Assembly: GCF_046237605.1 (NCBI RefSeq)
Contig: NZ_CP143542.1
Location: 1,240,001-1,304,000 of the forward strand
Length of the DNA stretch: 64,000 nt
Source: Paraperibacillus marinus
Lineage (GTDB): Bacteria > Bacillota > Bacilli > Bacillales > DSM-1321
Direction: 5' to 3'
The notes beneath the pieces are model-generated. The model ran no database searches. It saw only the letters and a program-made list of their open reading frames with translations, and had not been told where the DNA came from. Below are positions 41,420 to 50,038 of the stretch, one piece after another. Both the position numbers and the translations under genes were made by a program. The stretch's first letter is position 1, and each line of letters starts with the position of its first letter.

Positions 41420-42058
41420 GTGGTGTTTAAAATAGAACTCAATAAACGTCAGCTGCAAATATTAGAGATCGTCAAACAGGACGGCCCCATTACCGGTGAA
41501 CACATCGCTGATCAGCTTAGTCTGACACGGGCGACACTTCGGCCGGATCTTGCCATCCTTACAATGGCCGGCTTTCTGGATGCAAGGCCGAGGGTCGGAT
41601 ATTTTTATTCGGGCAAAAGCGAAACCCAGCTTCTGACAGACAGCCTGCGGAAAATAACAGTCAAAGATTATCAATCCATACCTGTAGTAGTAAGTGACAA
41701 TATTTCGGTATATGATGCCATCTGCACCATGTTCCTGGAGGATGTAGGCACTCTGTTCGTTGTTGATAAAGACAGCATACTCCGCGGTGTGCTTTCGAGG
41801 AAGGACCTCCTTCGGGCAAGCATCGGAAAACAGGAATTAACATCGATACCAGTCAATATCATTATGACAAGAATGCCTAACATAACAGTCTGTACAAAGG
41901 ACGATCTGCTCATTGATGTAGCAAGGAAACTGATTGAAAAACAGATTGATGCGGTTCCTGTTGTCAGGGAAACAGAAAAAGGCTATGAAGTGGCAGGAAG
42001 AATTACAAAAACCAATATTGCCAAGGCATTTGTTGCTCTTGCTGACGATGATATATAG
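41420..42058 (+). CDS. ccpN: Transcriptional repressor CcpN
   Basis: A 212-residue HTH-CBS repressor. In B. subtilis CcpN represses gapB and pckA when glucose is present. The N-terminal winged helix (ITGEHIADQLSLTRATLRPD) is followed by two CBS domains (about 80-205) that sense ATP/ADP. The start is uncertain: GTG 41420 or 41423 lack a well-placed ribosome binding site, and AGGTGGTG instead fits an ATA codon at 41432. It is paired with ppsR, as in B. subtilis (yqfL). Confidence 0.93.
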   Translation: MVFKIELNKRQLQILEIVKQDGPITGEHIADQLSLTRATLRPDLAILTMAGFLDARPRVGYFYSGKSETQLLTDSLRKITVKDYQSIPVVVSDNISVYDAICTMFLEDVGTLFVVDKDSILRGVLSRKDLLRASIGKQELTSIPVNIIMTRMPNITVCTKDDLLIDVARKLIEKQIDAVPVVRETEKGYEVAGRITKTNIAKAFVALADDDI

Positions 42059-42071
42059 GGGAGATATACTT

Positions 42072-42881
42072 ATGAACAGTAAAATGATTTATGTTGTTTC
42101 AGATTCAGTGGGAGAAACTGCAGAACTCGTAACCAAGGCAGCAGCAAGCCAGTTCAAAGGGCATGATATTATAATCAAACGCATTCCCTATGTAGAGACG
42201 CGCTCTAACATTGATGAAGTGATATCCCTTGCAAAGGTAAATTCAGGCATCATCGCTTACACGCTGGTCAAATTGGATATTAGGACGTATATGAAGGATC
42301 AGGCAGAGCTGGAAGGTATTTTTGCTTACGATATCATCGGGCCGCTTGTGGATAGGCTTCAGGAGACATTCGAATCACCGCCTTTATATGAACCAGGCAT
42401 GGTCAGAAAGCTGGATGAAGATTATTTTAAGAGGGTAGAAGCGATTGAATTTGCAGTAAAATATGATGACGGCAGGGATCCCAGGGGAATCATGCGTGCT
42501 GATATCGTGCTTGTAGGCGTATCGAGGACATCCAAGACACCGCTGTCGCAGTATCTGGCCCATAAAAGGCTGAGGGTTGCCAATGTCCCGGTGGTCCCGG
42601 AAGTGGACCCGCCCGAGGAATTGTTCCTGGTCCCGCCGAGCAAATGCATCGGCTTGAAGATCAGCCCTGAGAAGCTGAATAACATACGCAAGGAAAGGCT
42701 TAAAGTATTGGGCCTGAACGATCATGCCATCTACGCCAACATGGAAAGAATTAAAGAAGAACTTACATACTTCGATAAGATTGTCGATAGATTGAACTGC
42801 CCTGTTATTGATGTGACCAACAAGGCTGTGGAAGAAACGGCTAATACCATCATTAACATTATCCAAAAAGGGCAGGAATGA
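42072..42881 (+). CDS. ppsR: Pyruvate phosphate dikinase / PEP synthase regulatory protein
   Basis: A 269-residue bifunctional kinase/phosphorylase of the DUF299 family (YqfL). It inactivates and reactivates PPDK or PEP synthase by ADP-dependent phosphorylation. The nucleotide motif GVSRTSKTPLSQYLA is at about 150-164. ATG 42072 after GGGGAGA begins MNSKMIYVVSDSVGETAE, the family start; the longer frame into ccpN is rejected. Pairing with ccpN suggests joint control of gluconeogenesis. In B. subtilis the protein influences CcpN, so a direct target is uncertain. Confidence 0.9.
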   Translation: MNSKMIYVVSDSVGETAELVTKAAASQFKGHDIIIKRIPYVETRSNIDEVISLAKVNSGIIAYTLVKLDIRTYMKDQAELEGIFAYDIIGPLVDRLQETFESPPLYEPGMVRKLDEDYFKRVEAIEFAVKYDDGRDPRGIMRADIVLVGVSRTSKTPLSQYLAHKRLRVANVPVVPEVDPPEELFLVPPSKCIGLKISPEKLNNIRKERLKVLGLNDHAIYANMERIKEELTYFDKIVDRLNCPVIDVTNKAVEETANTIINIIQKGQE

Positions 42882-42907
42882 TAGCACACTTCAGTGCTAT
42901 TTTTTTT
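42881..42907 (+). terminator. Terminator after ppsR
   Basis: ATAGCAC / GTGCTAT stem at 42881-42900 with a 6-base loop, followed by eight T residues. Its first base is the last base of the ppsR stop codon. Confidence 0.88.
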
Positions 42908-43154
42908 GGCGGCGGAGTTCCGCTCCGAAATCCCATCCATTTTTTTGGAGCCGCTGATGCTATGCTGGCGGGCGAGTAAAAACAATAGATTTTCTAAACA
43001 ATTTGTACTATAATAAAAAGCTGTGATAAAAAAGTATTTTATAGGTTTAGACTTAGTAAATAAGGAATAAACTAGAAAATATTACTTGTCAAGTTTTACC
43101 TATTTAAATAATTCGACAAATTCCTTTTCTAAGAAAAAAGAAAAGGCTTCATAA

Positions 43155-43181
43155 GAAGGATAATGATGAACAATGTAGAAT
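43155..43181 (+). promoter_or_regulatory. Candidate sigma-H promoter upstream of dnaG-rpoD
   Basis: GAAGGATAA (43155-43163), 11 bases, GTAGAAT (43175-43181) matches the sigma-H consensus RnAGGAWWW-N11/12-RnnGAAT at every defined position. The B. subtilis sigA operon has a sigma-H promoter active early in sporulation. The -35 overlaps the yqxD ribosome binding site, so chance similarity from that site is possible. Confidence 0.5.
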
Positions 43182-43656
43182 TACAAAAAGGCAGAGTCAT
43201 TTATGTAGATGCCGATGCATGTCCTTTTAAAGGGGAAATATCAGAAGAAGAAAGCGGCATGGCATAGATGTGTGCTTCGTCACTTCCATAAATAATATGA
43301 TGAGTGAGCCTTCTCCGGGAAAATGGGTATATGTTGGGGAATACAAAGGAAGCTGCAGATCTGTATATCCTGAATCACGCCAAAAAGGCGATGTCATCAT
43401 CACCGGGGATATAGGGGTTGCGGGCACACTTTTGCCTAAACATGTTTATGTGCTTTCACCCAGGGGAAAGGAATACACGGAAAACAATATAGACACTCTG
43501 CTTGATATGCGCTATTTATCCGCAAAAAGCCGGCGTCAGGGCAAGTATACAAAAGGCCCGAAGCCATTTACCAACGAGGACCGCTTGAATTTTGTGCGGC
43601 AGCTTTCGAAAATATTGTCGAATCATGCAGGAAATAAAAGCTCTTTGGAGAATTAG
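43166..43656 (+). pseudogene. yqxD: YqxD/YaiI family (UPF0178), frameshifted
   Basis: UPF0178/DUF188 protein, normally one frame of about 160 residues and the first gene of the dnaG-rpoD operon. Here the first part (from ATG 43166, with VIYVDADACPFKGEI) runs into TAG at 43265-43267. The rest continues in another frame: RHGIDVCFVTS, GDVIITGDIGVAGTLLPKHVYVLSPRG and RRQGKYTKGPKPFTNEDR. One extra A in the GAAGAAGAAAG run near 43244-43254 would restore it, so a single-base deletion or a sequencing error is likely. Function of the family is unknown. Confidence 0.85.
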
Positions 43657-43802
43657 TAACGTATCATCCATAGCTGATGGACCCTATACCATGATTTCCG
43701 ACTATAAATATCATTTATAAAGCAATTGCTTTCTGGCTGCGGCTGAACATGCCGCTGAAATATGCCGGAGGTCAAATTTTCGTGAAGCTAAAGGTGAAAG
43801 AT

Positions 43803-45608
43803 ATGTCAATGACCCGCATACCAGATGAAAAGATTAATGAGATCCGGGCAGCTGTAGATATTGTCGATGTGGTCGGTGAATATGTGCAGTTAAAAAAACA
43901 AGGGCGGAATTATTTCGGCCTTTGTCCATTTCACGGTGAAAAGTCACCTTCCTTCTCTGTCTCGCCTGATAAGCAGATCTACCATTGCTTTGGCTGTGGT
44001 GCAGGAGGCAACAGCTTTAACTTTATAATGGAGATTGAAGGACTGTCATTTGTTGAGGCAGCAAAAAAAGCGGCCGACAGGGCAGGGATCCCGCTCGAAA
44101 TTGAGCTTCAGGGATCTGGAGAGAAGGAAAAAACTCCGGGTCAGAGCAAGATGCTTGAAGCCCACGAGCTGTTAAAGAAATTCTATCATCATTTGCTTGT
44201 AAACACAAAAGAAGGGCAAGAGGCCCTTGAATACCTTCTGGACCGGGGCTTCACCCAAGAATCCATCGATAAATTCCAGATTGGTTATGCGCTTGAAGCC
44301 TGGGATTTTGTATATAAATTTTTAATAAAAAGAGGATTTTCAGAAGACATTGTCGAAAAATCAGGATTAATCATCAAAAGTGAAAAAACCGGCAGTTATT
44401 TTGACCGCTTCCGGAATAGAATCATGTTTCCCATAGTGGATCATCAGGGACATACGGTAGCTTTTTCCGGCAGGGCGCTGGGAGAAGGAGAACCTAAGTA
44501 TCTGAACAGCCCTGAAACCCCAATCTTCAATAAAAGCCGCTTATTGTACAATTTCCACAGCGCGAGGGCGCCCATCCGAAAAAAAGAGCAGGTCATCCTG
44601 TTCGAAGGTTTCGCCGATTGTATTTCGGCAAGCAGCGCCGGGGTGGATAATGGGGTAGCCACAATGGGCACTTCGCTTACAGAAGAGCATATTTCCCTTC
44701 TGCGCAGGAATACCGATACGGCAGTCATCTGCTTTGATTCAGACCCGGCGGGCCTAGAGGCTGCCAACCGGGCAGCCTCCATGCTTCTTGGAGCCGGCTT
44801 TGCCGTGAAAGTGGCCCTCATGCCTGACAGGATGGACCCCGATGACTACATTAAGAAGCATGGCGGCACCAAGTTCCTCCATGAAGTAATAGGGGGAAGC
44901 CTGACTCATACCGCCTTCAGGATGAGATATCTGCGGAGAGGGAAAAACCTGAATAATGAAGGAGAACGCATCCATTACATTGAAGAGGTGCTGAAGGAAA
45001 TATCCAAACTTCCGGGCGCTGTGGAAAGGGAGCATTATCTGCGGCAGATTTCTTCTGAATTCACGCTTTCCCTCGATGCGCTCGAACAGCAGCAGAAGCA
45101 AATGTATTTTGCTGAGCAAAAGAAGGGCGGCAGCCAGGCGCCCAGGCAGTCAGCCAATGTCAGGCTGCAGTATGAAAGAAAACTGATGCCTGCCCACCAG
45201 AGCGCCGAGCGGAAACTTATTGCCCATATGCTGAAGGATCGGGAAACGGCCGCCAAGGTACAAAACCTGATGGAAGGAACCTTTTTCAATCATGATGAAT
45301 ACCAGGCCATCATTACCTATCTCTATGCCTTTTATGAAGAGGGGCACGAACCGGAAACCAGCCATTTTTTAAGCTTCCTGCCTGATAATAATCTCCGCAA
45401 TCTTGTGTCAGATATCGAAATGATGACAATCAACGAAGAATTTACCGACCAGGAGATAAGAGATTATGTAAATCAGGTGTTGAAGTATCAAAAAATGTTA
45501 ATGATAAAAGAAAAAGAGGCTGAGCGCAAGAAGGCTGAAATGCAGGATGACCATCTGCAGGCTGCAAAAATTGCAATGGAAATTATTCAATTAAGAAAAT
45601 TGCTATAG
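43803..45608 (+). CDS. dnaG: DNA primase
   Basis: A 601-residue primase that makes RNA primers for replication. The zinc-binding domain has CPFHGEKSPSF and HCFGCGAGG. The TOPRIM domain follows (VILFEGFADCISASSAGVDN and ICFDSDPAG). A C-terminal helicase-binding region completes it. ATG 43803 after AAGGTGA is taken as the start; GTG 43782 after GGAGGTC is a possible alternative adding seven residues. It lies between yqxD and rpoD in the macromolecular-synthesis operon. Confidence 0.95.
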   Translation: MSMTRIPDEKINEIRAAVDIVDVVGEYVQLKKQGRNYFGLCPFHGEKSPSFSVSPDKQIYHCFGCGAGGNSFNFIMEIEGLSFVEAAKKAADRAGIPLEIELQGSGEKEKTPGQSKMLEAHELLKKFYHHLLVNTKEGQEALEYLLDRGFTQESIDKFQIGYALEAWDFVYKFLIKRGFSEDIVEKSGLIIKSEKTGSYFDRFRNRIMFPIVDHQGHTVAFSGRALGEGEPKYLNSPETPIFNKSRLLYNFHSARAPIRKKEQVILFEGFADCISASSAGVDNGVATMGTSLTEEHISLLRRNTDTAVICFDSDPAGLEAANRAASMLLGAGFAVKVALMPDRMDPDDYIKKHGGTKFLHEVIGGSLTHTAFRMRYLRRGKNLNNEGERIHYIEEVLKEISKLPGAVEREHYLRQISSEFTLSLDALEQQQKQMYFAEQKKGGSQAPRQSANVRLQYERKLMPAHQSAERKLIAHMLKDRETAAKVQNLMEGTFFNHDEYQAIITYLYAFYEEGHEPETSHFLSFLPDNNLRNLVSDIEMMTINEEFTDQEIRDYVNQVLKYQKMLMIKEKEAERKKAEMQDDHLQAAKIAMEIIQLRKLL

Positions 45609-45644
45609 CATCACCGTTGTACAGTTTTGGAAGGAGGGGAACTG

Positions 45645-46778
45645 ATGGCTGATAAATCAGCACGTTCCAGAGAAGTTGATAGTGAGTTGACCCTCGAGCA
45701 GGTGAAAGAACAGTTACTCGAGATCGGTAAAAAAAGAGGTTCTCTCAATTATGAAGTAATTGCTAACCGCATGGCTAATTTTGATCTAGATTCCGAACAG
45801 ATGGATGAATACTTTGAATACCTTGGTGATCAGGGCGTTGAAATCATCGCTGAAAGTGAAGACAGCGATGATGAAGAAAATCCTGATGTCAAGGAGCTGG
45901 AAAAAGAAGAAGAATTCGACCTTAATGACCTGAGTGTGCCGCCTGGGGTTAAAATCAATGACCCTGTCAGGATGTACCTAAAGGAAATCGGCCGTGTTGA
46001 CCTCCTGTCTGGTGAGGAAGAAATAGAATTGGCGCACAGGATTGAGCAGGGCAACGAGGAAGCCAAACGCCGGCTGGCTGAAGCAAACCTCCGTCTTGTT
46101 GTCAGCATCGCCAAAAGATATGTCGGCCGCGGCATGCTGTTTTTGGACTTGATACAGGAAGGCAACATGGGCTTGATCAAGGCTGTGGAAAAATTCGATT
46201 ACAACAAGGGCTTTAAATTCAGTACCTATGCTACATGGTGGATCCGCCAGGCCATCACAAGAGCGATTGCCGACCAGGCCAGGACCATCAGGATCCCTGT
46301 GCACATGGTGGAGACAATCAATAAGCTGATCCGTGTCCAAAGGCAGCTGCTTCAGGACCTGGGCCGTGAGCCGTCTCCTGAGGAGATTGCAGAAGATATG
46401 GACCTGACGCCTGATAAGGTCCGTGAAATCCTGAAAATCGCACAGGAGCCTGTATCACTCGAAACTCCGATCGGTGAGGGAGATGATTCACATCTTGGCG
46501 ACTTTATTGAAGACCAGGATGCCACTTCTCCTTCTGAGCATGCAGCATACGAACTCCTGAAGGAACAGCTCGAAGATGTACTCGACACCCTGACCGACCG
46601 TGAGGAAAATGTTCTCCGCTTAAGGTTCGGCCTTGATGACGGCAGGACAAGAACCCTTGAAGAAGTTGGAAAGGTTTTTGGTGTAACGCGCGAGCGTATC
46701 CGCCAGATCGAGGCAAAAGCGCTCCGCAAGCTCCGCCATCCGAGCAGGAGTAAACGCCTTAAGGATTTCCTTGAATAA
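45645..46778 (+). CDS. rpoD: Housekeeping sigma factor SigA (RpoD)
   Basis: A 377-residue primary sigma factor. Region 1.1 is reduced (SLNYEVIANRM), followed by regions 1.2-2.4 (PVRMYLKEIGRVDLLSGEEE, LVVSIAKRYVGRGMLFLDLI, KFSTYATWWIRQAITRAIAD), region 3 and the 4.2 helix-turn-helix (EEVGKVFGVTRERIRQIEAK). AAGGAGGGG precedes ATG 45645, ruling out the earlier frame start at 45627. It is the last gene of the operon with dnaG, and a terminator follows. Confidence 0.98.
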   Translation: MADKSARSREVDSELTLEQVKEQLLEIGKKRGSLNYEVIANRMANFDLDSEQMDEYFEYLGDQGVEIIAESEDSDDEENPDVKELEKEEEFDLNDLSVPPGVKINDPVRMYLKEIGRVDLLSGEEEIELAHRIEQGNEEAKRRLAEANLRLVVSIAKRYVGRGMLFLDLIQEGNMGLIKAVEKFDYNKGFKFSTYATWWIRQAITRAIADQARTIRIPVHMVETINKLIRVQRQLLQDLGREPSPEEIAEDMDLTPDKVREILKIAQEPVSLETPIGEGDDSHLGDFIEDQDATSPSEHAAYELLKEQLEDVLDTLTDREENVLRLRFGLDDGRTRTLEEVGKVFGVTRERIRQIEAKALRKLRHPSRSKRLKDFLE

Positions 46779-46792
46779 TGACTATACCTGAC

Positions 46793-46823
46793 AGTCCGCT
46801 CTTTTATGGAGCGGGCTTTTTCT
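46793..46823 (+). terminator. Terminator after rpoD
   Basis: AGTCCGCTC / GAGCGGGCT stem (one G-U pair) at 46793-46817, then TTTTTC. Confidence 0.9.
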
Positions 46824-46924
46824 ATATGCTGCATAACGCTTGAACCGCTTCCAAAAAATTTCTTTCCCAGCACTGCAAGAAGGATTATACTTACAAGGTA
46901 GACTGCCTGTAAGGGGGAAATTCC

Positions 46925-47458
46925 TTGAATGAAACAAGAAAAAAAATCATCCTGAACGAAGTGCGGTACTGGAAAGCAAACAGGCTGCTCCCTGCCCAGT
47001 ATTGTGACTATCTTCTGACGCTGTATTCCGGCGAAAGCCAGCCGGCTGGAAGGGAAGGCAAAGCAGGATTCCTGGGTAAACCATTCGGGGCTGCTGCTGC
47101 CGTTTTAAGTGTGGCGCTTACATTATATGTAAACTATTTTACAGAACTGGATTTGAACTTGCAAATGCTCCTGGCAGTTATTTTTATTCTGATGTCTGCC
47201 GCTGCAGTTTTCGTACTGAAGAAGGATAAAATCCTTTTTCAATCTGCCCTGGTCCTTACCGCCTTCAATATTCTGCTGTTGACGGTGAAGATCCTGGATG
47301 CTGCTGCGCCTGGAAGCAGAACCGCCTATTTTATCGTACTTGGCCTGCACTGTGCCGGCTGGATGGCGGCGGGCTGGAAATTCAAAATAAAAAGCTTTAT
47401 GTTCGGATCAATAATTGGAACGCTGCTGCTTATCTATTTCCTTGTAAAAATGCTATGA
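46925..47458 (+). CDS. Membrane protein of unknown function
   Basis: A 177-residue protein I cannot name. The N-terminal ~40 residues are soluble (NEVRYWKANRLLPAQYCDYL), followed by about five hydrophobic helices (roughly 55-70, 78-95, 103-122, 131-148 and 155-175). The RYWK..RLLPxQYCDyL N-terminus resembles the start of DUF2157-type membrane proteins, a tentative link only. TTG 46925 follows AAGGGGGAA. It lies between rpoD and cccA with no obvious partner gene. Confidence 0.8.
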   Translation: MNETRKKIILNEVRYWKANRLLPAQYCDYLLTLYSGESQPAGREGKAGFLGKPFGAAAAVLSVALTLYVNYFTELDLNLQMLLAVIFILMSAAAVFVLKKDKILFQSALVLTAFNILLLTVKILDAAAPGSRTAYFIVLGLHCAGWMAAGWKFKIKSFMFGSIIGTLLLIYFLVKML

Positions 47459-47724
47459 TAAGCTCATGGTATTAAATTGCCGGAAAGAATCGGCTATACT
47501 TATACCCATATAATAAAAAGAGTTTAAAATCGTGCGGATTGGATAATTATGGAGTAGGCAGGGAGAAAAATATAAAATTCTGATTAACCATATTTTTGTC
47601 AGATTTGCGAATTTAGGAAACTTATACATATTAGGGCTTTTCCTTGAAAGTATTTTCAAGTAAAATAAATCTGTTGTGATATTTATTATAGACAGATAGT
47701 TTTCATACATAGGGAGGTAATACT

Positions 47725-48087
47725 ATGAATCGCAATCCTGTTGTTCCATTCATCCTTATCATGGTCATGGGTATCGGGCTTATCTTCATGTTATCGTTCA
47801 TTGGGCTTGATAACAGTAAAGAAATGGCCGAAGAGAAAAAAGGCGGAGACAAGAAATCCGAAAACGTGGCTTTCAATCCTGAGGAATTCTACAAACAGAC
47901 ATGTGCAGGCTGTCATGGGAATCAGTATGAGGGAGGGGCAGGACCGTCTCTTAAAGGTGTAGGCGGCCGCTATTCCACAGATGAAATCAAGAAAATCATT
48001 ACAGAAGGTAAAGGCGCCATGCCGGCAGGTCTTGTCAAAGCAGAAAACGCTGACAAAATGGCGAAATGGCTTGAAAAGATTAAATAA
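47725..48087 (+). CDS. cccA: Cytochrome c550
   Basis: A 120-residue membrane-anchored c-type cytochrome. An N-terminal uncleaved helix (about 8-28, PFILIMVMGIGLIFMLSFIG) and an acidic/lysine linker are followed by a heme domain with CAGCH (covalent heme, His ligand) and the probable Met ligand in KGAMPAGLV. It passes electrons outside the membrane. Length equals B. subtilis CccA. AGGGAGGTAA precedes the ATG. Monocistronic. Confidence 0.94.
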   Translation: MNRNPVVPFILIMVMGIGLIFMLSFIGLDNSKEMAEEKKGGDKKSENVAFNPEEFYKQTCAGCHGNQYEGGAGPSLKGVGGRYSTDEIKKIITEGKGAMPAGLVKAENADKMAKWLEKIK

Positions 48088-48104
48088 TTTAATAAAAATG
48101 ACAG

Positions 48105-48132
48105 AGTCCTTTGCATATGTAAAGGACTTTTT
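48105..48132 (+). terminator. Terminator after cccA
   Basis: AGTCCTTT / AAAGGACT stem at 48105-48128, followed by TTTTTC-type sequence. Confidence 0.85.
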
Positions 48133-48206
48133 CTATACTGAATAGAGTGCAGGCGGCATGAGCAGGTCTCCTGTCATTTTATTTCTATTAAAGAGAGTTG
48201 ACGTTT

Positions 48207-48932
48207 ATGAATGCTGAAAAATTATCAAAGCGCCTGGAAAAGGTTGCTGAATATATCATTCCGGGGAGCACGCTTGCGGATATTGGCTCTGACCATGCCT
48301 ACCTGCCCTGCTATGCGGCCAAGAAGAATTTAATCAAGGCCGGGATAGCAGGTGAAGTGAGTGAAGGTCCTTTTCAATCCGCGGTCAATCAGGTAAGGGC
48401 TTCGGGACTAGAAGAAGTCATTACCGTAAGAAAAGGAGATGGACTTGAGGTGCTCTCGCCAAATGAGGCAGGGTGCATCACGATTGCAGGAATGGGAGGT
48501 ACCTTGATCTCGAGCATCCTGGAAAATGGCAAGGAAAAGCTTGAGGGGGTGTCACGCCTGATTCTGCAGCCGAACATTGGTGCTCCGAATGTCCGGGACT
48601 GGCTGCGTCAAAACGGCTGGGAGCTGATGGCCGAGTCCATATTGGAAGAGGATGGAAAGATTTATGAAATTCTTTCGGCTGAACGTGGAGATGCCCACAA
48701 GCCATACCGGGTTAACGAAAAAGCTTCCATGCTGCTGGGACCATATTTAATGACCGAAAGAAATGAGGCATTCATGAAAAAGTGGAAGCATGAGCTTCAC
48801 CATATGAAACGTATCCACGAGCAGCTGGATCAGTCTTCGAAGAAAGGCAATGCCGGTAAAAGACTTGAGCTCTCAGAACAAATTAAAATTGTGGAGGCTG
48901 TGTTAATTGATGAAACAGGCGAACGGTCATGA
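48207..48932 (+). CDS. trmK: tRNA m1A22 methyltransferase TrmK
   Basis: A 241-residue SAM-dependent enzyme (YqfN) that methylates N1 of A22 in tRNA. Motifs: LADIGSDHAYLPCY (SAM loop), GDGLEVL, ITIAGMGGTLISSIL (catalytic region), then a C-terminal coiled coil. ATG 48207 gives the conserved MNAEKLSKRL start; TTG 48198 in frame overlaps the ribosome binding site. It overlaps yqfO, its usual partner, by 23 bases. Confidence 0.93.
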   Translation: MNAEKLSKRLEKVAEYIIPGSTLADIGSDHAYLPCYAAKKNLIKAGIAGEVSEGPFQSAVNQVRASGLEEVITVRKGDGLEVLSPNEAGCITIAGMGGTLISSILENGKEKLEGVSRLILQPNIGAPNVRDWLRQNGWELMAESILEEDGKIYEILSAERGDAHKPYRVNEKASMLLGPYLMTERNEAFMKKWKHELHHMKRIHEQLDQSSKKGNAGKRLELSEQIKIVEAVLIDETGERS

Positions 48933-50028
48933 AGTCATTTCCCTTTTTGAACAGTTTTCCCCTAAACATCTGGCGATGGATGGAGATCCGATCGGTCTCC
49001 AGATTGGGAGGCTGAATAAGAGTCTGGATATAGTCCTTATTGCCCTGGATGTGACAGATCAAGTTGTGGAGGAAGCCATTTCAGCCGGCGCAGGGCTCAT
49101 TATCGCCCATCACCCTCCCATTTTCAGAAGCCTTAAAAATCTCCGGACAGATCTCCCGCCCGGAGCTCTGTATGAAAAACTGATTAAACATGATATTGCC
49201 GTCTATGCCGCACATACAAACCTCGATGTGGCAAAAGGCGGAGTGAATGACCTTCTAGCCGAAGCATTAAAGCTTCAAAACACGAAAGTTTTGTCCCCGA
49301 CATATGAGGAGAAGCTTAATAAGCTTGTGGTATTTTGTCCGGAAAGTCATGCGGAAGAAGTGCGGAAAGCAATTGGAGATGCAGGCGGAGGGCATATAGG
49401 GAATTACAGTCATTGTATGTTCATGACAGAAGGCACCGGCAGCTTTCTCCCTGGGGAACGGACAAACCCTTATATCGGCCGTCCTGGAGAGCTTGAAAGC
49501 GTTGCTGAAGTTCGGATTGAGACCATATTTCCTGCAAACCGGGAGAAAAAGATTCTCCAGGCAATGCTGGCTGCACATCCATATGAAGAAGCGGCCTACG
49601 ATGTCTATCCTTTGGAAAACAAAGGGGAGATGCTCGGGCTTGGCAGGGTTGGAACCCTTAAGGATCCTATGAGCTTAAGAGAATTCGCCTTTTATGTAAA
49701 AAAGGCGTTTGATGTAGAGCATGTGAGACTGGCCGGTGACCCGGAGGCAGTCATCAAAAAAGTCGCGGTCCTCGGCGGGGACGGGAATAAATATATTAAA
49801 GCCGCAAAATACAGCGGAGCGGATTGCTTCGTAACGGGGGATATCTATTACCACACAGCACATGACGCAGCCATGATGGGGCTGAACCTCCTGGATCCGG
49901 GACATAATATTGAGAAGGTTATGAAGGAAGGAACGGCAAAGGTGATGACAGAAGTAAGCCGATCAAAGGGCTATGAAACCAAATTCATCGCTTCCACTGT
50001 CCATACAGATCCATTCATTTTCATTTAA
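48910..50028 (+). CDS. yqfO: Nif3-like dinuclear metal protein YqfO
   Basis: A 372-residue NIF3-family protein. Dinuclear metal-site residues are in IIAHHPPIF, YAAHTNLDVAKGGVND and the C-terminal DCFVTGDIYYHTAHDA. A PII-like domain is inserted in the middle (about 130-230, LVVFCPESHAEEVRKAIGDA). The function is not settled; GTP cyclohydrolase I-type activity has been suggested for the family. ATG 48910 or TTG 48907 could start it; GGAGG at 48893-48897 serves either. Confidence 0.92.
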   Translation: MKQANGHEVISLFEQFSPKHLAMDGDPIGLQIGRLNKSLDIVLIALDVTDQVVEEAISAGAGLIIAHHPPIFRSLKNLRTDLPPGALYEKLIKHDIAVYAAHTNLDVAKGGVNDLLAEALKLQNTKVLSPTYEEKLNKLVVFCPESHAEEVRKAIGDAGGGHIGNYSHCMFMTEGTGSFLPGERTNPYIGRPGELESVAEVRIETIFPANREKKILQAMLAAHPYEEAAYDVYPLENKGEMLGLGRVGTLKDPMSLREFAFYVKKAFDVEHVRLAGDPEAVIKKVAVLGGDGNKYIKAAKYSGADCFVTGDIYYHTAHDAAMMGLNLLDPGHNIEKVMKEGTAKVMTEVSRSKGYETKFIASTVHTDPFIFI

Positions 50029-50038
50029 TAACCAGCTT

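Noticed and set aside
43244..43267. Programmed ribosomal frameshifting in yqxD
   Set aside because: A -1 shift would be needed, but there is no X XXY YYZ heptamer and no clear downstream pseudoknot. A mutation or sequencing error is simpler.
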